Shown here in pieces: positions 12,202-24,900 of a stretch of 64,000 nucleotides of DNA. Numbering within the stretch: the stretch's first letter is position 1; each line of letters begins with the position of its first letter. The position numbers and the translations under genes are program-made. The notes beneath the pieces were generated by a model. The model saw only the letters and a list, made by a program, of their open reading frames with translations. It did not search any database and was not told the DNA's origin. Source of the DNA: Megalopta genalis (taxonomy: Eukaryota; Arthropoda; Insecta; Hymenoptera; Halictidae); contig NW_027476164.1 in NCBI RefSeq assembly GCF_051020955.1, forward strand, positions 62,001 to 126,000, in the 5' to 3' direction.

Positions 12202-12774
12202 GATTTGAAGCTAAATCATGTGTTTCGCTTGGATTTGAAGCTAACTCGTTTGTTTGACATGCATTTGAAGCTATATCATGTGTATCACAAGTATTTGAAG
12301 CTAAACCATTTGATTCGCATGGATTCGAAGATAAGCCTTCTACTTCGCATGGATTTGACGCTAAGCCTTCTACTTCGCATTGATTTGAAGCTAAATCATG
12401 TGTTTCGCTTGGATTTGAAGCCAACGTGTTTGTTTCGCATGCAGTTGAAGCTATATCATGTATATCACAAGTGTTTGAAGCTAAACCATTTGTTTCGCAT
12501 GGATTCGAAGATAAGCCTTCTTCTTCGCATGAAATTGAAGCTAAATCATGCGTTTCGTTTGGACTTGAAACTAACTCGATTGTTTCGGCTGCTTATGAAG
12601 CTAAATCATGTATAACACAAGTATTTGAAGCTAAACCATTTATTTCGCATGGATTCGTAGATAAGCATTCTACTTCGCATTGATTTGAAGCTGTATCATG
12701 TGTTTCGCATGGATTTGAAGCTAACTCGTTTGTTTCGCATGCAGTTGAAGCTAAATCATGCATAAAACAAGAAT

Positions 12775-14967
12775 TTGAAGCTGAACCATTTGTTTCGCAT
12801 GGATGTGAAGCTAAGCCTTCTACTTCGGATTGATTTGAAGCTGAATCATGTGTTTCGCTTGGATTTGAAAGTAACTCGTTTGTTTCGCATGCAGTTGAAG
12901 CTAAATCATATATATCACAAGTATTTGAATCTAAACCATTTGATTCGCTTGAATATTAATGTGAACCATGTGTATCGAATGAATTTGAGGTTAAATCATG
13001 TGTTTCGCTTGGATTTGAAGCTAACACGTCTGTTTCACATGCAGTTGAAGCTAAATCATGTATATCACAAATATTTGAAGCTGAACTATTTGTTTCGCAT
13101 GGATTCGAAGATAAGCCTTCATCTTCGCATGAAATTGAAGCTAACTCATGTGTTTCGTTTGGACTTGAAACTAACTCGATTGTTTCTGCTGCTTATGACG
13201 CTAAATCATGTATAACACAAGTATTTGAAGCTAAACCATTTGATTCGTTTGGACTTGAAGCTACGCCTTCTACTTCGCATTAATTTGAAGCTAAATCATA
13301 TGATTCGCGTGGATCTGAAGATAACTCGTTTGTTTCGCATGCAGTTGAAGCTAAATCATGCATATCACAAGTATTTGAATATAAACCATTTATTTCGTAT
13401 GGATTCGAAGATAAGCATTGTACTTCGCATTGATTTGAAGCTAAATGATGTGTTTCGCATGGATTTGAAGCTAACTCGTTCATTTCGCCTGCATTTGAAG
13501 CTAAATCATTTATATCACAAGTATTTGAAGCTAAGCCATTTGATTCGCATGGATTCGAAGATAAGCCTTCTACTTCGCATGGATTTGAAGCTAACTCGAT
13601 TGTATCGCATGCAGTTGAAGCTAAATCATCTATATCACAAGTATTTGAAGCCAAACCATTTGTTTCTCATGGATGTGAAACTAAGCCTTCTACTTAGCAT
13701 TGATTTGAAGCTAAATCATGTGTTACGCATGGATTTGAAGCTAACTCGTTTGTTTCGCATGCAGTTGAAGCTCAATCATGTATAAAACAAGAATTTGAAG
13801 CTAAACCATTTGATTTGTTTGGACTTGAAGCTAAGCCTTCTACTTCGCATTGATTTGAAGCTAAATCATGTGTTTCGCATGGATTTGAAGCTAACTCGTT
13901 TGTTTCGCATGCAGTTGAAGCTAAATCATGTATAAAACAAATATTTGAAGCTGAACCATTTGTTTCGCATGGATGTGAAGCTAAGCCTTCTACTTCGGAT
14001 TGATTTGAAGCTGAATCATGTGTTTCGCTTGGATTTGAAAGTAACTCGTTTGTTTCGCATGCAGTTGAAGCTAAATCATATATATCACAAGTATTTGAAT
14101 CTAAACCATTTGATTCGCTTGAATATTAATGTGAACCATGTGTATCGAATGAATTTGAGGTTAAATCATGTGTTTCGCTTGGATTTGAAGCTAACACGTC
14201 TGTTTCACATGCAGTTGAAGCTAAATCATGTATATCACAAATATTTGAAGCTGAACCATTTGTTTCGCATGGATTCGAAGATAAGCCTTCATCTTCGCAT
14301 GAAATTGAAGCTAACTCATGTGTTTCGTTTGGACTTGAAACTAACTCGATTGTTTCTGCTGCTTATGACGCTAAATCATGTATAACACAAGTATTTGAAG
14401 CTAAACCATTTGATTCGTTTGGACTTGAAGCTACGCCTTCTACTTCGCATTAATTTGAAGCTAAATCATATGATTCGCGTGGTTCTGAAGATAACTCGTT
14501 TGTTTCGCATGCAGTTGAAGCTAAATCATGCATATCACAAGTATTTGAATATAAACCATTTATTTCGTATGGATTCGAAGATAAGCATTGTACTTCGCAT
14601 TGATTTGAAGCTAAATGATGTGTTTCGCATGGATTTGAAGCTAACTCGTTCATTTCGCCTGCATTTGAAGCTAAATCATTTATATCACAAGTATTTGAAG
14701 CTAAGCCATTTGATTCGCATGGATTCGAAGATAAGCCTTCTACTTCGCATGGATTTGAAGCTAACTCGATTGTATCGCATGCAGTTGAAGCTAAATCATC
14801 TATATCACAAGTATTTGAAGCCAAACCATTTGTTTCTCATGGATGTGAAACTAAGCCTTCTACTTAGCATTGATTTGAAGCTAAATCATGTGTTACGCAT
14901 GGATTTGAAGCTAACTCGTTTGTTTCGCATGCAGTTGAAGCTCAATCATGTATAAAACAAGAATTTG
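12775..14967. repeat. Tandem duplication, offset 1170 bp (39 monomers)
   Basis: Positions 12775-13797 match 13945-14967 at exactly 1170 bp with very few differences (for example GAACTATTT near 13085 against GAACCATTT near 14255, and GGATCTGAAG against GGTTCTGAAG near 14484). The copies then part: the left continues AATTTGAAGCTAAACC and the right continues AATTTGATGCTAAACC. A third version of the left part of this unit is at 31609-32049. Confidence 0.9.
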
Positions 14968-15570
14968 ATGCTAAACCATCTGTTTCGCGTGGATTTGAAG
15001 CTAAGCCTTCCACTTCGCTTTGATTTGAAGCTAAATCATGTGTTTCGCTTGGTTTTGAAGCTAATACGTCTGTTTCACGCGCAGTTGAAGCTAAATCATG
15101 TATATCACAAATATTTGAAGCTGAACCATTTGTTTCGCATGGATGTGAAGCTAAGCCTTCTACTTCGGATTGATTTGAAGCTGAATCATGAGTTTCGCTT
15201 GGATTTGAAAGTAACTCGTTTGTTTCGCATGCAGTTGAAGCTAAATCATGTATATCACAAATATTTGAAGCTGATCCATTTGTTTCGCATGGATTTGAAG
15301 CTAATCCTTCTACTTCGGATTGATTTGAAGCTAAATCATGTGTTTCGAATCGATTTGAAGCTAACTCGTTTGTTTCGCATGCAGTTGAAGTTAAATCATG
15401 TATAAAACAAGAATTTGAAGCTAAACTATTTGTTTCGCATGGATTTAAAGTTAAACAATGTGTTTCGAATGTACTTGAAGATAAATCATGTGTTTCGCAT
15501 GGATTTGAAACTAACTCGTTCATTTCGCCTTCATTTGAAGCTAAGTCATTTATATCACAAGTATTTGAAG
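14968..15570. repeat. Core segment before the 6.36-kb duplication
   Basis: This is continuous HOR sequence resembling 9720-10320 and 21027-21627, with markers GCTCAATCATG, GTTTCGCGTGG, CTTCCACTTCGC and a GATCCATTTG D monomer. The minus-strand frame stays open from about 14945 to about 15763 (about 273 codons), ending at GCTCAATC (TCA, TGA on the minus strand). No non-repeat sequence is present. Confidence 0.85.
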
Positions 15571-18500
15571 CTAAACAATTTGTTTCGCATGGATTCGAAG
15601 CTAAACATTGTGTTTCGAATGAATTTGACGATAAATCATGTGTTTCGCATGGATTTGAAGCTAACTCGATTGTTTCGCATGCAGTTGAAACTAAATCACC
15701 TATATCACAAGTATTTGAAGCCAAACCATTTGTTTCTCATGGATTTGAAACTAAGCCTTCTACTTAGCATTGATTTGAAGCTAAATCATGTGTTTCGCAT
15801 GGATTTGAAGCTAACTCGTTTGTTTCGCATGCAGTTGAAGCTAAATCATGTATAAAACAAATATTTGAAGCTGAACCATTTGTTTCGCATGGATGTGACG
15901 CTAAGCCTTCTACTTCGGATTGATTTGAAGCTGAATCATGTGTTTCGCTTGGATTTGAAAGTAACTTGTTTGTTTCGCATGCAGTTGAAGCTAAATCATG
16001 TATATCACAAGTATTTGAATCTAAACCATTTGATTCGCATGAATATTAAGGTGAACCATGTGTATCGAATGAATTTGAGGTTAAATCATGTGTTTCGCTT
16101 GGATTTGAAGCTAACACGTCTGTTTCACATGCAGTTGAAGCTAAATCATGTATATCACAAATATTTGAAGCTGAACCATTTGTTTCGCATGGATTCGAAG
16201 ATAAGCCTTCAACTTCGCATGAAATTGAAGCTAAATCATGTGTTTCGTTTGGACTTGAAACTAACTCGATTGTTTCTGCTGCTTATGAAGCTAAATCATG
16301 TATAACACAAGTATTTGAAGCTAACCCAATTGATTCGTTTGGACTTGAAGCTAAGCCTTCTACTTCGCATTAATTTGAAGCTAAATCATATGATTCGCGT
16401 GGATCTGAAGATAACTCGTTTGTTTCGCATGCAGTTGAAGCTAAATCATGCATATCACAAGTATTTGAATCTAAACCATTTATTTCGCATGGATTCGAAG
16501 ATAAGCATTGTACTTCGCATTGATTTGAAACTAAATGATGTGTTTCGCATGGATTTGAAGCTAACTCGTTCATTTCGCCTGCATTTGAAGCTAAATCATT
16601 TATATCACAAGTATTTGAAGCTAAACCATTTGATTCGCATGGATTCGAAGATAAGCCTTCTACTTCGCATGAATTTGAAGCTAAATCAAGTCTTTCGTTT
16701 GGATTTGAAACTAACTCGATTGTTTGGGCTGGATATGAAGCTAAATCATGTACAACACAAGTATTTGAAGCTGAACCATTTGTTTCTCATGGATTCCAAG
16801 ATAAGCCTTCAACTTCGCATGAAATTGAAGCTAAATCATGTGTTTCGTTTGGACTTGAAACTAACTCGATTGTTTCTGCTGCTTATGAAGCTAAATCATG
16901 TATAACACAAGTATTTGAAGCTAACCCAATTGATTCGTTTGGACTTGAAGCTAAGCCTTCTACTTCGCATTAATTTGAAGCTAAATCATATGATTCGCGT
17001 GGATCTGAAGATAACTCGTTTGTTTCGCATGCAGTTGAAGCTAAATCATGCATATCACAAGTATTTGAATCTAAACCATTTATTTCGCATGGATTCGAAG
17101 ATAAGCATTGTACTTCGCATTGATTTGAAGCTAAATGATGTGTTTCGCATGGATTTGAAGCTAACTCGTTCATTTCGCCTGCATTTGAAGCTAAATCATT
17201 TATATCACAAGTATTTGAAGCTAAACCATTTGATTTCGCATGGATTCGAAGATAAGCCTTCTACTTCGCATTGGTTTGAAGCTAAATCAGGTGTTTCTCT
17301 TGGATTTGAAGCTAACTCGTTAGTTTCACCTGCATTTGAATCTATATCATGTATATCACAAGTATTTGAAGCTAAACCATTTGTTTCGCATGGATTTGAA
17401 GCTAAACAATGTGTTTCGAATGAATTTGAAGCTAAATCATGTGTTTCGTGTGGATTTGAAGCTAACTCGTTTGTTTTGCCTGCATTTGAAGCTGAAACAT
17501 GTATATCACAAGTATTTGAAGCTAAACTGTTTGATTGGCATAGATTTGAAGCTAAGCCTTCCACTTCGCATTGATTTGAAGATAAATCAAGTGATTTGCG
17601 TGGATTTGAAGCTAACTCGTTTGTTTCGCATGCAGTTGAAGATAAATCATGTGTAGAGCAAGAATTTGATGCTAAACCATCTGTTTCGCGTGGATTTGAA
17701 GCTAAGCCTTCTACTTCGGATTGATTTGAAGCTGAATCATTTGTTTCGCTTGGATTTGAAAGTAACTCGTTTGTTTCGCATGGATTTGAAGCTAAGCCTT
17801 CTACTTCGCATTGATTTGAAGGTAAATCATGTTTTTCGCATTGTTTTGTAACTATCTCGTTTGTTTCGAATGCAGTTGAAGCTAAACCGTGTATAAAACA
17901 AGTATTTGAAGATAAATCATTCGATCCGCATGGATTAGAAGCTAACTCGATTGTTTCGAGTGCATTTGAAGCTATATCACTTATATCGCAATTATCTGAA
18001 GATAAATCATTTGTTTCTCATGTATTTGAAGCTAAGCCTTCTACTTAGCATTGATTTGAAGCTAAATCATGTGACTCGCATGGATTTGAAGCTAACTCGT
18101 TTGTTTCGAGTGCATTTGAAGCTATATCACTTATATCGCAAGTATCTGAACCTAAATCATTTGTTTAGCATGGATGTGAAGCTAAACCTTCTACATGGCA
18201 TTGATTTGAACCTAAATCATTTGTTTCGCATGGATTTGAAGATAACTCGATTGTTTCGCATGCAGTTGAAGCTAAATCATGTATAAAACAAGAATTTGAA
18301 GCTAAACTATTTGTTTCGCATGGATTTAAGGCTAAACAATGTGTGTCGAATGTACTTGAAGATAAATCATGTGTTTCGCATGGATTTGAAACTAACTCGT
18401 TCATTTCGCCTTCATTTGAAGCTAAGTCATTTATATCACAAGTATTTGAATCTAAACCATTTGATTCGCATGAATATTAATGTGAACCATGTGTATCGAA

Positions 18501-21500
18501 TAAATTTGAGGTTAAATCATGTGTTTCGCTTGGATTTGAAGCTAACACGTCTGTTTCACATGCAGTTGAAGCTAAATCATGTATATCACAAATATTTGAA
18601 GCTGAACCATTTGTTTCGCATGGATTCGAAGATAAGCCTTCATCTTCGCATGAAATTGAAGCTAAATCATGTGTTTCGTTTGGACTTGAAACTAACTCGA
18701 TTGTTTCTGCGGCTTATGACGCTAAATCATGTATAACACAAGTATTTGAAGCTAAACCATTTGATTCGTTTGGACTTGAAGCTACGCCTTCTACTTCGCA
18801 TTAATTTGAAGCTAAATCATATGATTCGCGTGGATCTGAAGATAACTCGTTTGTTTCGCATGCAATTGAAGCTAAATCATGCATATCACAAGTATTTGAA
18901 TATAAACCATTTATTTCGTATGGATTCGAAGATAAGCATTGTACTTCGCATTGATTTGAAGCTAAATGATGTGTTTCGCATGGATTTGAAGCTAACTCGT
19001 TCATTTCGCCTGCATTTGAAGCTAAATCATTTATATCACAAGTATTTGAAGCTAAGCCATTTGATTCGCATGGATTCGAAGATAAGCCTTCTACTTCGCA
19101 AGGATTTGAAGCTAACTCGATTGTATCGCATGCAGTTGAAGCTAAATCATCTATATCACAAGTATTTGAAGCCAAACCATTTGTTTCTCATGGATGTGAA
19201 ACTAAGCCTTCTACTTAGCATTGATTTGAAGCTAAATCATGTGTTACGCATGGATTTGAAGCTAACTCGTTTGTATCGCATGCAGTTGAAGCTCAATCAT
19301 GTATAAAACAAGAATTTGATGCTAAACCATCTGTTTCGCGTGGATTTGAAGCTAAGCCTTCCACTTCGCTTTGATTTGAAGCTAAATCATGTGTTTCGCT
19401 TGGTTTTGAAGCTAATACGTCTGTTTCACACGCAGTTGAAGCTAAATCATGTACATCACAAATATTTGAAGCTGAACCATTTGTTTCGCATGGATGTGAA
19501 GCTAAGCCTTCTACTTCGGATTGATTTGAAGCTGAATCATGAGTTTCGCTTGGATTTGAAAGTAACTCGTTTGTTTCGCATGCAGTTGAAGTTAAATCAT
19601 GTATATCACAAATATTTGAAGCTGATCCATTTGTTTCGCATGGATTTGAAGCTAATCCTTCTACTTCGGATTGATTTGAAGCTAAATCATGTGTTTCGCA
19701 TGGATTTGAAGCTAACTCTTTTATTTCACATGCAGTTGAAGTTAAATCATGTATAAAACAAGAATTTGAAGCTAAACAATTTGTTTCGCATGGATTTGAA
19801 GCTAACTCGATTGTTTCGCATGCAGTTGAAACTAAATCACCTATATCACAAGTATTTGAAGCCAAACCATTTGTTTCTCATGGATTTGAAACTAAGCCTT
19901 CTACTTAGCATTGATTTGAAGCTAAATCATGTGTTTCGCATGGATTTGAAGCTAACTCGTTCGTTTCGCATGCAGTTGAAGCTAAATCATGTATAAAACA
20001 AATATTTGAAGCTGAACCATTTGTTTCGCATGGATGTGACGCTAAGCCTTCTACTTCGGATTGATTTGAAGCTGAATCATGTGTTTCGCTTGGATTTGAA
20101 AGTAACTTGTTTGTTTCGCATGCAGTTGAAGCTAAATCATGTATATCACAAGTATTTGAATCTAAACCATTTGTTTCGCATGAATATTAAGGTGAACCAT
20201 GTGTATCGAATGAATTTGAGGTTAAATCATGTGTTTCGCTTGGATTTGAAGCTAACACGTCTGTTTCACATGCAGTTGAAGCTAAATCATGTATATCACA
20301 AATATTTGAAGCTGAACCATTTGTTTCGCATGGATTCGAAGATAAGCCTTCAACTTCGCATGAAATTGAAGCTAAATCATGTGTTTCGTTTGGACTTGAA
20401 ACTAACTCGATTGTTTCTGCTGCTTATGAAGCTAAATCATGTATAACACAAGTATTTGAAGCTAACCCAATTGATTCGTTTGGACTTGAAGCTAAGCCTT
20501 CTACTTCGCATTAATTTGAAGCTAAATCATATGATTCGCGTGGATCTGAAGATAACTCGTTTGTTTCGCATGCAGTTGAAGCTAAATCATGCATATCACA
20601 AGTATTTGAATCTAAACCATTTATTTCGCATGGATTCGAAGATAAGCATTGTACTTCGCATTGATTTGAAGCTAAATGATGTGTTTCGCATGGATTTGAA
20701 GCTAACTCGTTCATTTCGCCTGCATTTGAAGCTAAATCATTTATATCACAAGTATTTGAAGCTAAACCATTTGATTCGCATGGATTCGAAGATAAGCCTT
20801 CTACTGCGCATTGGTTTGAAGCTAACTCGATTGTATCGCATGCAGTTGAAGCTAAATCATCTATATCACAAGTATTTGAAGCCAAACCATTTGTTTCTCA
20901 TGGATGTGAAACTAAGCCTTCTACTTAGCATTGATTTGAAGCTAAATCATGTGTTACGCATGGATTTGAAGCTTACTCGTTTGTTTCGCATGCAGTTGAA
21001 GCTCAATCATGTATAAAACAAGAATTTGATGCTAAACCATCTGTTTCGCGTGGATTTGAAGCTAAGCCTTCCACTTCGCTTTGATTTGAAGCTAAATCAT
21101 GTGTTTCGCTTGGTTTTGAAGCTAATACGTCTGTTTCACACGCAGTTGAATCTAAATCATGTATATCACAAATATTTGAAGCTGAACCATTTGTTTCGCA
21201 TGGATGTGAAGCTAAGCCTTCTACTTCGGATTGATTTGAAGCTGAATCATGAGTTTCGCTTGGATTTGAAAGTAACTCGTTTGTTTCGCATGCAGTTGAA
21301 GTTAAATCATGTATATCACAAATATTTGAAGCTGAACCATTTGTTTCGCATGGATTTGAAGCTAATCCTTCTACTTCGGATTGATTTGAAGCTAAATCAT
21401 GTGTTTCGCATCGATTTGAAGCTAACTCGTTTGTTTCGCATGCAGTTGAAGTTAAATCATGTATAAAACAAGAATTTGAAGCTAAACTATTTGTTTCGCA

Positions 21501-21927
21501 TGGATTTAAAGTTAAACAATGTGTTTCGAATGTACTTGAAGATAAATCATGTGTTTCGCATGGATTTGAAACTAACTCGTTCATTTCGCCTTCATTTGAA
21601 GCTAAGTCATTTATATCACAAGTATTTGAAGCTAAACAATTTGTTTCGCATGGATTCGAAGATAAGCATTCTACTTCGCATTGATTTGAAGCTAAATCAT
21701 GTGTTTCGCATGGATTTGAAGCTAACTCGTTCATTTCGCCTGCATTTGAAGCTAAATCATTTATGTCACAAGTATTTGAAGCTAAACCATTTGATTCGCA
21801 TGTATTTGAAACTAAGAATTCTAATATTGATTTGAAGCTAAATCATGTGTTTCGCAAGGATTTGAAGCTAACTCTTTTATTTCACATGCAGTTGAAGTTA
21901 AATCATGTATAAAACAAGAATTTGAAG
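15571..21927. repeat. 6357-bp higher-order unit, copy 1
   Basis: Copy 1 of a head-to-tail duplication in which every marker recurs exactly 6357 bp later. The unit equals 212 monomers minus 3 bp, explained by one inserted T near 17232 (TTGATTTCGCATGG) and the 4-bp-short E monomer at 21803-21828. It contains a doubled 600-bp sub-unit (starting near 16315 and 16915), a flank-type island (about 17.88-18.2 kb), and blocks shared with 9-11 kb and 13-15 kb. The left edge is placed where similarity to 21928 onward is lost. Confidence 0.92.
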
Positions 21928-24900
21928 CTAAACAATTTGTTTCGCATGGATTTGAAGCTAAACAATGTGTTTCGAATGAATTTGACGATAAATCATGTGT
22001 TTCGCATGGATTTGAAGCTAACTCGATTGTTTCGCATGCAGTTGAAACTAAATCACCTATATCACAAGTATTTGAAGCCAAACCATTTGTTTCTCATGGA
22101 TTTGAAACTAAGCCTTCTACTTAGCATTGATTTGAAGCTAAATCATGTGTTTCGCATGGATTTGAAGCTAACTCGTTTGTTTCGCATGCAGTTGAAGCTA
22201 AATCATGTATAAAACAAATATTTGAAGCTGAACCATTTGTTTCGCATGGATGTGACGCTAAGCCTTCTACTTCGGATTGATTTGAAGCTGAATCATGTGT
22301 TTCGCTTGGATTTGAAAGTAACTTGTTTGTTTCGCATGCAGTTGAAGCTAAATCATGTATATCACAAGTATTTGAATCTAAACCATTTGATTCGCATGAA
22401 TATTAAGGTGAACCATGTGTATCGAATGAATTTGAGGTTAAATCATGTGTTTCGCTTGGATTTGAAGCTAACACGTCTGTTTCACATGCAGTTGAAGCTA
22501 AATCATGTATATCACAAATATTTGAAGCTGAACCATTTGTTTCGCATGGATTCGAAGATAAGCCTTCAACTTCGCATGAAATTGAAGCTAAATCATGTGT
22601 TTCGTTTGGACTTGAAACTAACTCGATTGTTTCTGCTGCTTATGAAGCTAAATCATGTATAACACAAGTATTTGAAGCTAACCCAATTGATTCGTTTGGA
22701 CTTGAAGCTAAGCCTTCTACTTCGCATTAATTTGAAGCTAAATCATATGATTCGCGTGGATCTGAAGATAACTCGTTTGTTTCGCATGCAGTTGAAGCTA
22801 AATCATGCATATCACAAGTATTTGAATCTAAACCATTTATTTCGCATGGATTCGAAGATAAGCATTGTACTTCGCTTTGATTTGAAACTAAATGATGTGT
22901 TTCGCATGGATTTGAAGCTAACTCGTTCATTTCGCCTGCATTTGAAGCTAAATCATTTATATCACAAGTATTTGAAGCTAAACCATTTGATTCGCATGGA
23001 TTCGAAGATAAGCCTTCTACTTCGCATGAATTTGAAGCTAAATCAAGTCTTTCGTTTGGATTTGAAACTAACTCGATTGTTTGGGCTGGATATGAAGCTA
23101 AATCATGTACAACACAAGTATTTGAAGCTGAACCATTTGTTTCTCATGGATTCCAAGATAAGCCTTCAACTTCGCATGAAATTGAAGCTAAATCATGTGT
23201 TTCGTTTGGACTTGAAACTAACTCGATTGTTTCTGCTGCTTATGAAGCTAAATCATGTATAACACAAGTATTTGAAGCTAACCCAATTGATTCGTTTGGA
23301 CTTGAAGCTAAGCCTTCTACTTCGCATTAATTTGAAGCTAAATCATATGATTCGCGTGGATCTGAAGATAACTCGTTTGTTTCGCATGCAGTTGAAGCTA
23401 AATCATGCATATCACAAGTATTTGAATCTAAACCATTTATTTCGCATGGATTCGAAGATAAGCATTGTACTTCGCATTGATTTGAAGCTAAATGATGTGT
23501 TTCGCATGGATTTGAAGCTAACTCGTTCATTTCGCCTGCATTTGAAGCTAAATCATTTATATCACAAGTATTTGAAGCTAAACCATTTGATTTCGCATGG
23601 ATTCGAAGATAAGCCTTCTACTTCGCATTGGTTTGAAGCTAAATCAGGTGTTTCTCTTGGATTTGAAGCTAACTCGTTAGTTTCACCTGCATTTGAATCT
23701 ATATCATGTATATCACAAGTATTTGAAGCTAAACCATTTGTTTCGCATGGATTTGAAGCTAAACAATGTGTTTCGAATGAATTTGAAGCTAAATCATGTG
23801 TTTCGTGTGGATTTGAAGCTAACTCGTTTGTTTTGCCTGCATTTGAAGCTGAAACATGTATATCACAAGTATTTGAAGCTAAACTGTTTGATTGGCATAG
23901 ATTTGAAGCTAAGCCTTCCACTTCGCATTGATTTGAAGATAAATCAAGTGATTTGCGTGGATTTGAAGCTAACTCGTTTGTTTCGCATGCAGTTGAAGAT
24001 AAATCATGTGTAGAGCAAGAATTTGATGCTAAACCATCTGTTTCGCGTGGATTTGAAGCTAAGCCTTCTACTTCGGATTGATTTGAAGCTGAATCATTTG
24101 TTTCGCTTGGATTTGAAAGTAACTCGTTTGTTTCGCATGGATTTGAAGCTAAGCCTTCTACTTCGCATTGATTTGAAGGTAAATCATGTTTTTCGCATTG
24201 TTTTGTAACTATCTCGTTTGTTTCGAATGCAGTTGAAGCTAAACCGTGTATAAAACAAGTATTTGAAGATAAATCATTCGATCCGCATGGATTAGAAGCT
24301 AACTCGATTGTTTCGAGTGCATTTGAAGCTATATCACTTATATCGCAATTATCTGAAGATAAATCATTTGTTTCTCATGTATTTGAAGCTAAGCCTTCTA
24401 CTTAGCATTGATTTGAAGCTAAATCATGTGACTCGCATGGATTTGAAGCTAACTCGTTTGTTTCGAGTGCATTTGAAGCTATATCACTTATATCGCAAGT
24501 ATCTGAACCTAAATCATTTGTTTAGCATGGATGTGAAGCTAAACCTTCTACATGGCATTGATTTGAACCTAAATCATTTGTTTCGCATGGATTTGAAGAT
24601 AACTCGATTGTTTCGCATGCAGTTGAAGCTAAATCATGTATAAAACAAGAATTTGAAGCTAAACTATTTGTTTCGCATGGATTTAAGGCTAAACAATGTG
24701 TGTCGAATGTACTTGAAGATAAATCGTGTGTTTCGCATGGATTTGAAACTAACTCGTTCATTTCGCCTTCATTTGAAGCTAAGTCATTTATATCACAAGT
24801 ATTTGAATCTAAACCATTTGATTCGCATGAATATTAATGTGAACCATGTGTATCGAATAAATTTGAGGTTAAATCATGTGTTTCGCTTGGATTTGAAGCT

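Larger units (their letters stand above)
11131..12640. repeat. Tandem duplication, offset 930 bp (31 monomers)
   Basis: Positions about 11131-11710 match about 12061-12640 at a 930-bp offset. Shared markers are GTTTGACATGCATTTG, the doubled E-type junction GGATTTGACGCTAAGCC next to a normal E, GCCAACGTG, and GCCTTCTTCTTCGC. The intervening 11711-12060 carries GTTTTGTCTGC and GTTTCGAATGG variants. Related blocks occur at about 28.9-29.9 kb (offset 17184) and 54.2-55.0 kb. Confidence 0.85.
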